Shown here: positions 43,107 to 52,116 of the stretch, piece by piece
Layout: the number at the start of each line of letters is the position of its first letter
Numbering within the stretch: position 1 is the first letter of the stretch
NCBI GenBank assembly: GCA_963575745.1
Contig: CAUYUJ010011547.1
Location: 302,708 to 366,707 of the forward strand
From: Prorocentrum cordatum
Taxonomy: Eukaryota > Sar > Dinophyceae > Prorocentrales > Prorocentraceae
DNA length: 64,000 nt
Direction: 5' to 3'
The notes under the pieces: generated by a model
What the model was told of the DNA's origin: nothing
The model's database searches: none
The model's input: the letters and a program-made list of their open reading frames with translations, nothing else
Translations under genes and position numbers: made by a program

Positions 43107-44400
43107 GCCCCCAAAGGTGGAGCAGATTCTCCGAGACGGTCGGCGACCTGTCTCATGAGTTTTCTTTTGTGTTCCTCCTCTGTGCGCTGTCAAAGATACG
43201 CACGGCAGGGTGGGGCAGGGAGAGTGCCATGCCACCGGCATCAAGGGGTGCCGATGGGGCGCCCCTCCCCCTGGCGGCATGACATCATAACATCGAGTTC
43301 GGTCCGCCTCTCTACACCAACAACGTGCGGGGTGAACATTGGGAAGAAGCTCACGATGCGCTTCGTAGGGATCTGCAGGGGCGCTTCTGCCGATTCATGC
43401 TCTGGTGTTCCTCACGAATTGTTTCCACATCGCCCATGCGGCACGATCGGAGGCGGCCTCGGCATTCAGCATTATTCTCCCCGTGCCGCATCTGCGCAGA
43501 GGCGCTGGTGTTGATCTCGTGTCCGCCAGTGGTCACTCCGCGTGGCCCGCTGGCGCGTGTGCACTCCCTCTTCCCTCACGTACAGCTCGGAGCCCCTTTC
43601 GGTCTTCTGGAGGTTGTGTTTTTAGCCCTTTCGCCGTCGAGCCGTCCCCTCGGGGTGGCTCCTCCTCGCAGGTCCGTGCTCGTGCGCCAAAAAGTACTTG
43701 TGCCCCCCCCCCCCCCCCCACGTCCCCTTTTCAGGATGCCGGAGTCTGGGCATTGCGTCACCAGTGAAGAAACAGAAGCCAGGGGCCAATCACACCGCTT
43801 GGAGCCCCAGTATAGTTTCCAAGCGCGACAATATGGACCCCACGGCCCAAGTTTGTCTCACGTCGGCGCAAGTTTCCGGGAAGCTAGATGGCCCGAGCGG
43901 AGCCCGGAACGCTCAAGGGAGTCTCCAGGATTGCCCTGGAAAGCCCCACAGGCGCCCCCACAGCGGTCCAAGAGAGCTTTCAGAAGGCCCCTCGGCCGGC
44001 GTGGCGTCAGCAGACAGCGCCGAGATCGTCAGGACGGGAAGCGGCCTCTCGGGTCGTCAGCCTCGTCTGGCGCTGGATGGCCAAGGGACCTCGTCTCGCG
44101 CGCTTCACGGAGAAGCGACGGCCAGCGGTCCTCCTGGCGCTGGGGCCCCCCTCCCCGCACAGCTGGGCGGCGCCTCCTGCGCCGCCCCGCTGTGCGCTCT
44201 CCGCGCGGCGACGCGCCGAGCCAGCCGTGGCGGCTGCGGCCGCCTCGGCTGCTCGCGAAGAGCCCGCGCGGGACGCTCGGAGTGCCGCGGGGCGCGCGGG
44301 CACGTGCGCGGCGCGCGGGGGGGGGTCGGGGCGTCTCGGCGCGTGGAGTCCTCCGCCTCGCCAGGCCGCTGCCTGCGACCTGCGACTGCCCCGTCCTAGC
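43107..44400. other. Possible downstream exons; no secure gene
   Basis: Two acceptor-like sites stand out: TTTCCAG at 43106 and an 18-nt C run plus CCCCTTTTCAG at 43734. Plus frames 43325-44506 and 43888-44685 are long but GC-driven and show no domain I recognise. Confidence 0.3.
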
Positions 44401-44590
44401 TGGAGGCTTCGGTGGAGCTCCCTGTGGGGGACGCAGGCGGGCGGTGCCACTGGGGGCGTCGGTGGAGCTCCCTATGGGGCCACGAAGCGCTGTGCTGGGC
44501 GGGTGAAGATGCCAAATTGGGCATGGTGGACGCATGCGGGCGGTCCCGTTGGGGGCTTCGGTGGAGCTCCCCAGTCGCCTCCGGACAGAG
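44400..44590 (+). repeat. ~50-bp repeat with GGTGGAGCTCCC
   Basis: TCGGTGGAGCTCCC recurs at about 44407, 44458 and 44557, with GCGGGCGGT between. One frame reads GGFGGAP-like units, so a glycine-rich coding repeat cannot be excluded. Confidence 0.55.
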
Positions 44591-44599
44591 GGCCTGGCG

Positions 44600-46435
44600 A
44601 GGGGGTCGAGCTCCTGCGGGTTGTGATCCGTGGCATCCGTTCTGAGAGGCGATGGGATCGGAAGCTGCCGGATGCGGTGCCCTGACAGGGCACGGTGGCA
44701 GGGCTGGCTGATGAAGCCCTGAGTTTGGTCACTCTTTGGCTGCGACGCCGGCTAGGTTTGCACCATAACGCGCGGCATGGCTGGTGGTCTCTGATGCCTC
44801 TTTCGTTTCTTCTCCCTCCCTTCCCTCCATTCGCTGCTGATATGACGCCAACGCTTCGAGTTTCGGTTCTCACCCAAGACGCGCCCCTGGAGGGAATGCC
44901 GAACGGGGAGGAGGCCAGATAACGAAAGCGCAGCTCAGCAATCAGGGGGCAACGCGTGCACTCGGGTGCCTGTCTTGAGCCGCGCTTCTCGTTTTCGAGC
45001 TGACATCTTGGTTTCTCGACCCAGACCCCCGACGTCGTGACTCGTTTTGCAACGCGTGCCCCTGGAGGTCTCGACCCCTTCCCTTGAACGACTTGTTCCT
45101 CCCGAGTGCTTTTTGTTACGTTCCCGGTGCCCGTCAGGGGTCCGTTAGGGGGTGAACCTTGTGAGACAGGTCCCCGTCGTTGTGTCGATTCACGGCGCGC
45201 GGAGGTCGTCTCGGCTCGAAGTTCGACCCCCCGGAGCTCCACAAAACCCTTCGGGGTGTGGGCCGACCACGGTTTCGAGGCGGATCCAGCCGTGGCGACG
45301 AGAAGTCGCCCCGAGCCTCGACAGGGGCCGAGAACGTCTGAGAATTCGGATTCTCGATTCTTCTCGAGGGGATCTGGAAGATCGGAAGCCTCCATGTCGC
45401 TCTCAGTGCCCTCCAGAGCGCTCTGGAACGGCCGCCGCGCCCGATACATCCTTCAGGCCCGCCGGCTTTCAGAGACGAATCGGAATCGTTGAATGTTGGT
45501 GTGTTCGGGGCGGCTTAGTTTTATTCTTGGCGATGTCGGGGTGTCACGCGTTTCTGCTTGTGTTATTGTGGGGTGTTGCTTGCGATGCCGCAGCGCCTGG
45601 TCGTGCCCCGACTCAGTTGGGCCCTCTGGTTGCGAGGGCCATGTTTGCGCGACTCTGCGGTGCATTTGGGGGCGTCTCATGGGACCCCAGTGGTTGCGAT
45701 CGGGTGTTCGGTGGGCCATCTTGCAATTCATCGACAAGCGATTCGCGGGCGGAGTGAGCGCCCCATCGCACTGCGCAGGTTACCAGGATTAGATTGCAGG
45801 GTGGCGTTCGATTCAATAGCTTAAGAGTCATGGGCCCGTGACTCGATGGCCCAGGAGTCTCGGGCTGGTGGCTCCAGGGCCTTCGATTGTGCAGCCCAGG
45901 AGGCCTCGGCCCTTGAGTGAAGGGCCACGAGTCGTGGGCTCTTCCTCGCGGGGTCCATGGATCCCCGCTCCCTTCGCAGCAGGGCTCCAGGGTCGGCCCT
46001 TGACTCTGGAGACCAGGTCTCGTGGGTTCTTGACAGCGCGCCCTGGAGTGAAGGCCCAAAGAGTCGGAGGCCCTTGACCCAAGAACCCCGGAAGTTGTGG
46101 GCCCATGGCTCGAAATCGCGGGCTTTGGGGCCCGCGGCCCAGGAACCACCCGCGCGCGCGGGACCCCCCCCCCCTGTAGCCAGCGAAACATCGACGAATC
46201 TACAGCGAATGTCTGGTGAATTATCGAGGACGCTGGCGGCGCATCACCGGCCGCTCCCTGGGAGTTTGGCGAAGTGACGCGCAGCATCGAAAGTCGTGAC
46301 GCAGCGCGCGTGCCAGCTGTCCTTGCTGGGGAGTCTGAAGGTGAACACGTGGGGGAGAAAAAAGAAGAGGAGAAGAGGGAGGAAAAATAAGGAGGAGGAG
46401 GAGGACGAGCAGGAGGAGAAGGAGGAGGAGGAAGA
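44600..46435. other. No recognisable gene
   Basis: A 325-codon minus frame (44472-45449) has no family match I know. 45835-46140 is a degenerate GGCCCAGGAGTC-type repeat. Confidence 0.35.
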
Positions 46436-46439
46436 GGAG

Positions 46440-46954
46440 CCTCCTGGAAGCTTCCCGGGGGCCTCTGGGGCTTCTTGGGGTCTTCCTTGGGCCTTTTGGT
46501 GGCCTTTGGAGGCTCCTTGGGAGGCTCTTTGGCCGCATGAGGGTGCTCCTGGCTCGTCTGACGCCGTCGGAAACCGTTCTGGGGGCTTCTCTGAGCCGAG
46601 TTTGGGCCCTCTTGGGGCGCTTCAGGGCCGTCTTGGGGGCCATCTTGGCCGTCTTGGAGGTCTCCCGGGCCGTCTTGAGGCCCTCTTGGGGCCATCTTGA
46701 GGGCCTCTTAGATCGTCAGGGGGCCATCTCTGAGGCCTCATGGGCCCAAGAGCTGCCGTCTTGGATCGTCGCGAAGCCCAAAATGAGCAACGCCAAATTC
46801 AACGCAGAAGCCAACGGAAAATCAATGATTTCGACCTCTGCGGGCCTTCCTGGGAGCTTGGAGGCCTCCTGGGCCGTCTTGGAGGCCTCTTGAGCCGTCT
46901 TGGCGATTTTGAGGCCATCTTGGTACATGTTGGGGGCATCTCGGCCCGCCTTCG
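46440..46954 (+). repeat. GGCC-CTCTTGGG satellite block (target of the 8-kb element)
   Basis: Same dispersed satellite and orientation as at 31.9-39 kb, including the AATCAATGATTTCGACC block end at 46820. It runs right up to the left end of the large TIR element and resumes beyond its right end. Confidence 0.85.
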
Positions 46955-46962
46955 AGACATCT
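46955..46962 (+). repeat. Left 8-bp target site duplication AGACATCT
   Basis: Identical to 55025-55032 on the far side of the 8-kb element. Confidence 0.78.
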
Positions 46963-46984
46963 GAAAGAGCGTGTTCTACCGCTG

Positions 46985-47215
46985 CTGGCGGAAAACCGGG
47001 GGGGGTCACTACCGGTTCGAACCCCTCCCCCCCCCCCTCCGGAAAACCGGGGGCGTCAATACCGGTTCGAACCCCTCCCCCCCCCCCCCAGTTCATCATG
47101 AAAAGGGGGGGGTCACTACTGGTTCGAACCCCCCCCACCCCCCCCTCCCTCGAACTCGAAAACCAGGGGGGGGTCACTACCGGTTCGAACCCCCCCCCCC
47201 TCGAAAACCAAGGGG
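46985..47215 (+). repeat. Subterminal ACCGGTTCGAACC array
   Basis: Four forward copies of GGTCACTACCGGTTCGAACC separated by C and G runs. Two inverted, weaker copies follow the minisatellite (47590-47690). They are palindromic at TTCGAA and are candidate transposase-binding sites by analogy with subterminal repeats of other elements. Confidence 0.75.
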
Positions 47216-47219
47216 GGGT

Positions 47220-47560
47220 GCGGACAGTGGTGGGGACGGTGGTGGTGGGGACAGTGGTGAGGGGACAGCGGGACAGTGGTGGGGACAGTGGGACAGTGGT
47301 GGGGACTGTAGTGGTGGGGACAGTGGTGTGTGGCGGGACAATGTGAGGACAGTGGTGGAACAGTTGGGACAGTTGGGACAGTGGTGGGGACGGTTGGTTG
47401 TGGGGGACAGTGGGAATGTGGTGGATACAGGTTGGACAGTGGAGGGTAAAGTTGTGGTGGGGGTAGTGGCGGTGGCGAGGACGGCCGGCGGTGGGACAAG
47501 GGAACAGAGGTACAGTGGGGACAGGGGGGTGGGGACTGGGGAGCAGTGGTGGGTACCAGT
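47220..47560 (+). repeat. GGTGGGGACAGT minisatellite
   Basis: Same unit as 15680-16390 in the short element. Confidence 0.85.
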
Positions 47561-47699
47561 GGGACAGCTTGTGGTTACGATCGGTAGTGTCCCCCTTCCC
47601 TCCGGGTTTAGAGGGGAGGGGGGGGGGGGGAGAACCGGTTGTGACCCCCCCCCGGGTTTTTCGGAGGTGAGGGGAGGGGGGGGGGGTGGGGTTACCACA

Positions 47700-48090
47700 G
47701 TAGCTGGTAATCGCCAAGGTATATGTAGAATATAGAGTAACGTATTCCGCACTGGAATCATAAATATAAAGATATTTTATCTGGTTGATACTGTATTTTA
47801 TTTTTATAAATAGGGTTGTTTGATACTAACCTGGTTTGTTAGTATGTTTTAGTATACTAGCTTATCTTCCGCGAACCACAGCTGAATTTAGATTCACTGA
47901 TCGTATCATAGCATGTCCGTCACCACCACCAGAGGGAAGAGGGAGTGACAGAAGGGAGAAGGGGAGTGGATAGCAGGGGGGGTAGAAAGGGGAGAGGGGG
48001 TTGGAAGTGGGAGATTGTAGTGGAGGTGTGTTGGGAGGGAGGGGGGAGAGAAAGGTTCGCCCTTCCCTCCAATCCTTCTCCTTCACCCGA
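47700..48090 (+). promoter_or_regulatory. AT-rich leader region before gene A
   Basis: 47715-47870 is strikingly AT-rich (AATATAGAGTAACG, TATTTTATTTTTATAAATAG) in an otherwise GC-rich window. It stands upstream of the first gene of the element, so promoter use is a guess. 47930-48050 is purine-rich. Confidence 0.35.
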
Positions 48091-48096
48091 AGTAGC

Positions 48097-48114
48097 TAGC
48101 CATTTTGGCTCAAG
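48097..48114 (+). other. Dinoflagellate spliced-leader relic before gene A
   Basis: TAGCCATTTTGGCTCAAG is an exact match to the last 18 nt of the 22-nt dinoflagellate spliced leader. A weaker second copy (GCCAGTTTTGGCC) follows at once. In genomic DNA this is the mark of a reverse-transcribed, trans-spliced mRNA. Confidence 0.9.
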
Positions 48115-48168
48115 CTGCCAGTTTTGGCCAGTTTCGAGCTTGCGACTGCGGGTGAGATTGCCATCGCG

Positions 48169-48633
48169 ATGGGGGAGCAAGCGAAACGAGTGCCTCGGCC
48201 ATTGACTGGCTACTTCAAGGACACGCAACTATTGAAGGCTTGGAGAGAATTGCTTAACCTTCGTGACCCTGGTTTTCTTTGGGACGGAAGCCGATACGAG
48301 AAGTCGCGCGGCACGGCTGTGAACATGATTGGCCTCAAGCTCCACGCAAAGCCGTTGAGAGCCCTACTCGAACTTTGTCCGTCTGGATTCCCGTCGCACG
48401 CCGATCTGCGCCAAGGCTTCCTCCTCATCCACAAGAAGTTCCATGTGTTTGATTGCTCCGAGGCAAACTTAGACAGAGTTGCAGCAGACTCGGCTAACAT
48501 GTGGCGAACCATGACCAGAGACATCTACATGCTGAAAAAAAGCTCGGAAGAACTGGAGCCCGATCTGGAAAAGTTGGTGGACTTGGTCATCTTGAGGCCT
48601 GTGGCGCCTGACACCTCTCAGATGCAGGCCTAA
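48169..48633 (+). CDS. Transposon gene A, N-terminal part (unknown)
   Basis: 154 codons from the first ATG after the spliced-leader relic, 54 nt downstream. It starts MGEQAKRVPRPLTGYF and later has WDGSRYEKSRG and MWRTMTRDIYMLKKSSEELEP. It shows no signal peptide or membrane segment. The frame stops at 48631-48633, while a second frame, open from 48612, continues with LNVADVEALSPTL. The two parts may be one protein with a frameshift, a small unrecognised intron, or two cistrons. I recognise no family. It is probably an accessory protein of the element. Confidence 0.6.
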   Translation: MGEQAKRVPRPLTGYFKDTQLLKAWRELLNLRDPGFLWDGSRYEKSRGTAVNMIGLKLHAKPLRALLELCPSGFPSHADLRQGFLLIHKKFHVFDCSEANLDRVAADSANMWRTMTRDIYMLKKSSEELEPDLEKLVDLVILRPVAPDTSQMQA

Positions 48634-49244
48634 ATGTCGCTGATGTGGAAGCCCTGTCCCCCACCTTATGCGACGACAGCGACGAGGAGAGCGTGCAGAT
48701 GGTCGATGAGCACGCCCACCCTGGCCAGGAGCAGAAGCGCCACGTCATCGCCGACGCGATCGAGAGCGATGGAGAGGAGGCTATCATCGTGAAGGAGACC
48801 TGCAAGCGCCCCGAGTGCATGAAGGCTGGCGGCCTGGCGATTGCCGGCCCCCGCAAGGGGGCGCAAAGGCTGGAGACCACGATCGAGCGGAGGCGTATCA
48901 CGGGAAAGACTGATCCGATGACGGCCGCCAGCAAGCGGACCAAGCTCCCGAAGATCGCTACCAAGGCCACCATGCCGATGAAGTCCAAGATGAAGCAGTC
49001 CGCAATGCAAGCATTGCTGGCGGAGATCGCGCTTCCAGCGAAGGTCGTGGTCCGCAAGACGGCGTCGGCAGTGAAGCCGAAGGGGGCGTGCATTCTACAG
49101 AACACCCGCGTGTCGAGCTTCGTTTGCGGCCAGACCGAGAAGCAGAGCAGCCAGTACTTAACGAACATCAATCGCGTCTGTGAGCTAATTAACAAGGGCG
49201 TGATCAAGAGTAAGTTGCAGGCGCGCCAGTTCCTCCTGCCTTGA
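48612..49244 (+). CDS. Transposon gene A, C-terminal part (basic, unknown)
   Basis: Open in the -1 frame relative to the first part, about 200 codons. An acidic patch (DDSDEES) and a Cys pair (KRPEC) are followed by a Lys/Arg-rich region (AASKRTKLPKIATKATMP) that could bind nucleic acid or direct nuclear entry. It ends NKGVIKSKLQARQFLLP. No ATG is well placed at its start, which favours a broken single gene over a separate one. Confidence 0.5.
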   Translation, partial: HLSDAGLNVADVEALSPTLCDDSDEESVQMVDEHAHPGQEQKRHVIADAIESDGEEAIIVKETCKRPECMKAGGLAIAGPRKGAQRLETTIERRRITGKTDPMTAASKRTKLPKIATKATMPMKSKMKQSAMQALLAEIALPAKVVVRKTASAVKPKGACILQNTRVSSFVCGQTEKQSSQYLTNINRVCELINKGVIKSKLQARQFLLP

Positions 49245-49340
49245 TTGTTCGGGAATAACACACACACACAGGGAAACAGGAAAATGGAGTCGTCACATCA
49301 TCACTCACCGCTAAGATCGCGACCTAAATTGTTGTGTCAT

Positions 49341-49596
49341 CGCATGCGAACCTCACCCCAAATTGTTCTGATCACCCCCCCCCCTGAGGGTCCTTGAGAA
49401 GGGGGTTTTAAATCACAGTTCTGCAAGTGCTCATGAGAACAGCCTCCTCTGTATTAGGCTTAACTCGTGGATCCCCACCTCCTATCCCTCCTCTTGAGGG
49501 TCGCGGGGCTCGCGTGGGAATCACCTGGGGCTCGAGTGGGGCTCTGGGCTCGAGCGGGGCTCGCGTGGGGCCCCCGCAAAGGCCCTTGAGCGTTGT
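49341..49596 (+). repeat. Intergenic spacer repeat, copy 1
   Basis: Contains CCTCACCCCAAA, GGGTCCTTGAG, GCAAGTGCTCATGAGAACAG, CCTCCTCTGTATTAGGCTTA and GGGGCTCGCGTGG, ending AAAGGCCCTTGAGCGTTG. It is nearly identical to 51830-52042 in its second half. Confidence 0.88.
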
Positions 49597-49790
49597 GCCT
49601 AAAGCGTTTGCAGGCCCACCTCGCCCCAAACCGTGCTGACCAAAACCCCCCTAAGGGTCCTTGGGGGGGGTCGAAATCTCAGTTTCTGCAAGTGCTCATG
49701 GGAACAGCCTCCTCTGTATTAGGCTTAGCTCGTGGTTCCCCATCCCCCATCCTCCCTGTCGAGGGTCGCGGGGGTCGCGCGGGCCCCTGC
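49597..49790 (+). repeat. Intergenic spacer repeat, copy 2
   Basis: Tandem to copy 1. It starts AGCGTTTGCAGGCCCACCTC and repeats the GCAAGTGCTCATGGGAACAG and GTATTAGGCTTA boxes, with a shorter GC-rich end. Confidence 0.85.
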
Positions 49791-49857
49791 GCGCTGAGCG
49801 CGTAGAGGGGGGGGGGTGCGGAGGCAGAGGAATGATGGCTTCGGTGGATGAGGGATG

Positions 49858-49880
49858 ACCGTAGCTGTTTTTGGCTCGAA
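49858..49880 (+). other. Spliced-leader relic before gene B
   Basis: ACCGTAGCTGTTTTTGGCTC followed by GAA matches the dinoflagellate spliced leader with one extra T and four substitutions. Confidence 0.78.
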
Positions 49881-49943
49881 CTCCACCGCGTCGACCGACG
49901 CCAACTTACAACCACCACCAGGCTCTCAACTTCCAAAGCCAGC

Positions 49944-51197
49944 ATGTCCGCGCTTCCGACTGGTCAAAAGCCGCTGTGCCTATTCGGCATACGGGCCAAG
50001 CCAGAGGACTACGCTGGAGATGGCCAGTCGGGGGGTGCCGCCCCACGGATGGCAGAGGCCGCGGTGTCGCCTGGGCCGTCAGATGAGTCCCCCGCCGTGC
50101 CGAGCGAAACGAAGAAAGAGGTTCCCACGGCTAAGCGCTCAAGGACACCGTCGTCAGCAAGCGGCTCTGGCGGCGCGTGCGGCGGGGCCCCAACCGCCAT
50201 CGGCAAGGCTTTGCATAACAAGGTCAACTATCGCCTGCGCAGTAGCCCTCCTGAGCTCAAGACAAAATCGGAGTCCTTGCTCAAGAAGGGCGACCCGTCG
50301 GAGACGCTGGAGTGGGCAATGGAGCTCGTGGATCAGAAGGGCAAGTACTCGCCAGATTATCTCGCTCGCAATCGCACTGTCCTGGAGGAGCGTGCCTCTC
50401 GCGAGACGGAGCAGTGGAAACCGTGGCAGGAGATGGCAAACAAGTTCGGAGATGACGCACTGCTGGAGATGATCTCGGCAAACACAGCGCAGGCGAGGCC
50501 GAACGAAAAGCTTCCTCCAAATACCAAGATCCCCTGGCCCAAGAACTTGGTGCTGCTGGTGGAGGAGACAAAGGACACGGTTCGCAAGACGACGGACACG
50601 AGGAAGCTACATGAGCACCAGGACACCACCCCAGAGGCGCACGAGGACTTCGTGAAGGAGCTCGCCATGGAGAAGGTGAAGTGCAAGATGGGCAAGGCTC
50701 CTCGCGACAAGTGTTCCGACGTTGCGTCCGATGCAGCAACTACAGCGCAGATGGGCATGGACCCCAAGAGCAAGGCGGCTGTCCAGAGCATTCGCAGGGC
50801 CCACGCTGCTTGCGATAAAGCCATTCGCGAGTGGGGTGCGACGGTCACTAAGAGCTCGTCGCACGAGAACAACAAGGGCTGCAAGTTCGAGAAGGACCTT
50901 CTCGCGCTCCAGAATGAGGCCAAGGATCACAACGAGCAGCTCGCCAGCCTGGAGCAGACCTACCTTCTCGGCGAGAGCTTCAGTGACGCGCAGATCAAGG
51001 ACGGAGCCGACCTGTGCAAGACCGTCGAGACACTGCTCAAAAAACGGGAACGGCAAGGCGTCCATGATCCGCTCGATGGTGAAGGTGTGAGCTGGCAGAA
51101 TCATAGGCGACGCCTGCGACCGCACGCAGCGATTGGCGACGTCGGGAGGGGGGGGGGACGCGGGCGAGTTACAGGCGTCCTTGCAGGACGGGCTTAG
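49944..51197 (+). CDS. Transposon gene B (unknown, helical)
   Basis: 417 codons without introns. MSALPTGQKPL is chosen as the start because it is the first ATG in this frame after the spliced-leader relic; the frame is open further upstream. A low-complexity Pro/Ser/Ala part (residues ~25-90) with KKEVPTAKRSR, a possible nuclear signal, is followed by charged, probably helical sequence (YRLRSSPPELKTKSESLLKK, TRKLHEHQDTTPEAHEDFVK). The last ~40 residues become Gly/Arg-rich and may be read-through of decayed DNA, so the true end may lie near 51090. No known domain is seen. Position between A and C in the element suggests a transposition accessory role. Confidence 0.62.
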   Translation: MSALPTGQKPLCLFGIRAKPEDYAGDGQSGGAAPRMAEAAVSPGPSDESPAVPSETKKEVPTAKRSRTPSSASGSGGACGGAPTAIGKALHNKVNYRLRSSPPELKTKSESLLKKGDPSETLEWAMELVDQKGKYSPDYLARNRTVLEERASRETEQWKPWQEMANKFGDDALLEMISANTAQARPNEKLPPNTKIPWPKNLVLLVEETKDTVRKTTDTRKLHEHQDTTPEAHEDFVKELAMEKVKCKMGKAPRDKCSDVASDAATTAQMGMDPKSKAAVQSIRRAHAACDKAIREWGATVTKSSSHENNKGCKFEKDLLALQNEAKDHNEQLASLEQTYLLGESFSDAQIKDGADLCKTVETLLKKRERQGVHDPLDGEGVSWQNHRRRLRPHAAIGDVGRGGGRGRVTGVLAGRA

Positions 51198-51295
51198 GAC
51201 TGGCACGGGGTCCTCGCATGACGAGGTGAAGGGCGGGGGGGCGAACGGCGGAGGAACGGGGGGGGGCGGCGGAAGAGGATGAGGAGACGAGGTCA

Positions 51296-51425
51296 AAATT
51301 CAGATGAAATTCAGATCTGAATTCAGATCTGAATCCTCAAATCGAGGAAAACATATATGCATATATACAAAACATCAGATCTGAATTCAGATCTGAATTC
51401 AGATCTGAATTTGATCTGAATCTCG
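51296..51425. repeat. AGATCTGAATTC palindromic array
   Basis: Seven or more copies of AATTCAGATCTGAATTC in two arms (51296-51335 and 51374-51425) flank a ~38-bp centre with ACATATATGCATATATAC. Every unit is itself a perfect dyad, so the whole can fold as nested hairpins. Confidence 0.88.
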
Positions 51426-51650
51426 TCCTCGTCTCTTACATCTTCCTCCGCCGCTCCACTCGGCTTGATTCGAAAAGGGGCTTGTTGCGACGTTGGGGCT
51501 GGTCTACGTTGAGCCTCGCTCTAGGGGATTGCGCTGCCCAATCTGATTTCCACGGTGGCGACGCCACTTGGCGCAATGGGGCGCCAAAACGAGCAAGGGC
51601 ATGCGCTCGTCCATTGCAACGCTCGCATCCGAAATCGTTGCCACTTCCGC

Positions 51651-51654
<4 letters not shown>

Positions 51655-51741
<87 letters not shown>

Positions 51742-51742
51742 C
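51655..51742 (+). repeat. CT dinucleotide run
   Basis: CTCTCT with one TTTT interruption, ~88 bp. Confidence 0.95.
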
Positions 51743-51756
51743 GCTAAACGTGTGAC

Positions 51757-52042
51757 CTAGAGCGTTTGCAGGCCCACCTCACCCCAAACCGCGCTGACCA
51801 AACCCCCCCCCTAAGGGTCCTTAAGGGGAGGTGGGGGGGGGGGGGGGGGTCGCAATCTCAGTTTTGCAAGTGCTCATGAGAACAGCCTCCTCTGTTGTAG
51901 GCTTAACTCGTGGATCCCCACCTCCTATCCCTCCTCTTGAGGGTCGCGGGGCTCGCGTGGGAATCACCTGGGGCTCGAGTGGGGCTCTGGGCTCGAGCAG
52001 GGCTCGCGTGGGGCCCCCGCAAAGGCCCTTGAGCGTTGGGCG
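51757..52042 (+). repeat. Intergenic spacer repeat, copy 3
   Basis: Contains both halves: AGCGTTTGCAGGCCCACCTC as in copy 2, then GCAAGTGCTCATGAGAACAG to GCCCTTGAGCGTTG as in copy 1. Confidence 0.88.
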
Positions 52043-52090
52043 ATGGCTGAACCCCCCCCCCCCCCCTTGCCCTCCCGCCTCAACCACGGC

Positions 52091-52112
52091 CCCGCAACCA
52101 TTTTAGCTCAAA
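52091..52112 (+). other. Spliced-leader relic before gene C
   Basis: CCGCAACCATTTTAGCTCAA matches the spliced leader at about 17 of 22 positions over this interval; three of the changes are G to A. The ATG of gene C follows after 4 nt. Confidence 0.78.
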
Positions 52113-52116
52113 CTCT

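Noticed and set aside
43325-44685. Overlapping plus frames of 393 and 265 codons
   Set aside because: GC-rich, mutually overlapping, Arg/Ala-rich without motifs. A faint APLCALRAATRR phrase recalls ankyrin but lacks the following helix pattern.
44472-45449. 325-codon minus frame
   Set aside because: No recognisable domain or start context, and it overlaps the GGTGGAGCTCCC repeat; GC-rich DNA here is open in several frames.
46963-47700. Reading this stretch as a complete short element like the one at 15338
   Set aside because: It lacks the right terminal repeat, and the matching end with the same 8-bp duplication is at 55024. Kept as the main alternative to the 8-kb element.
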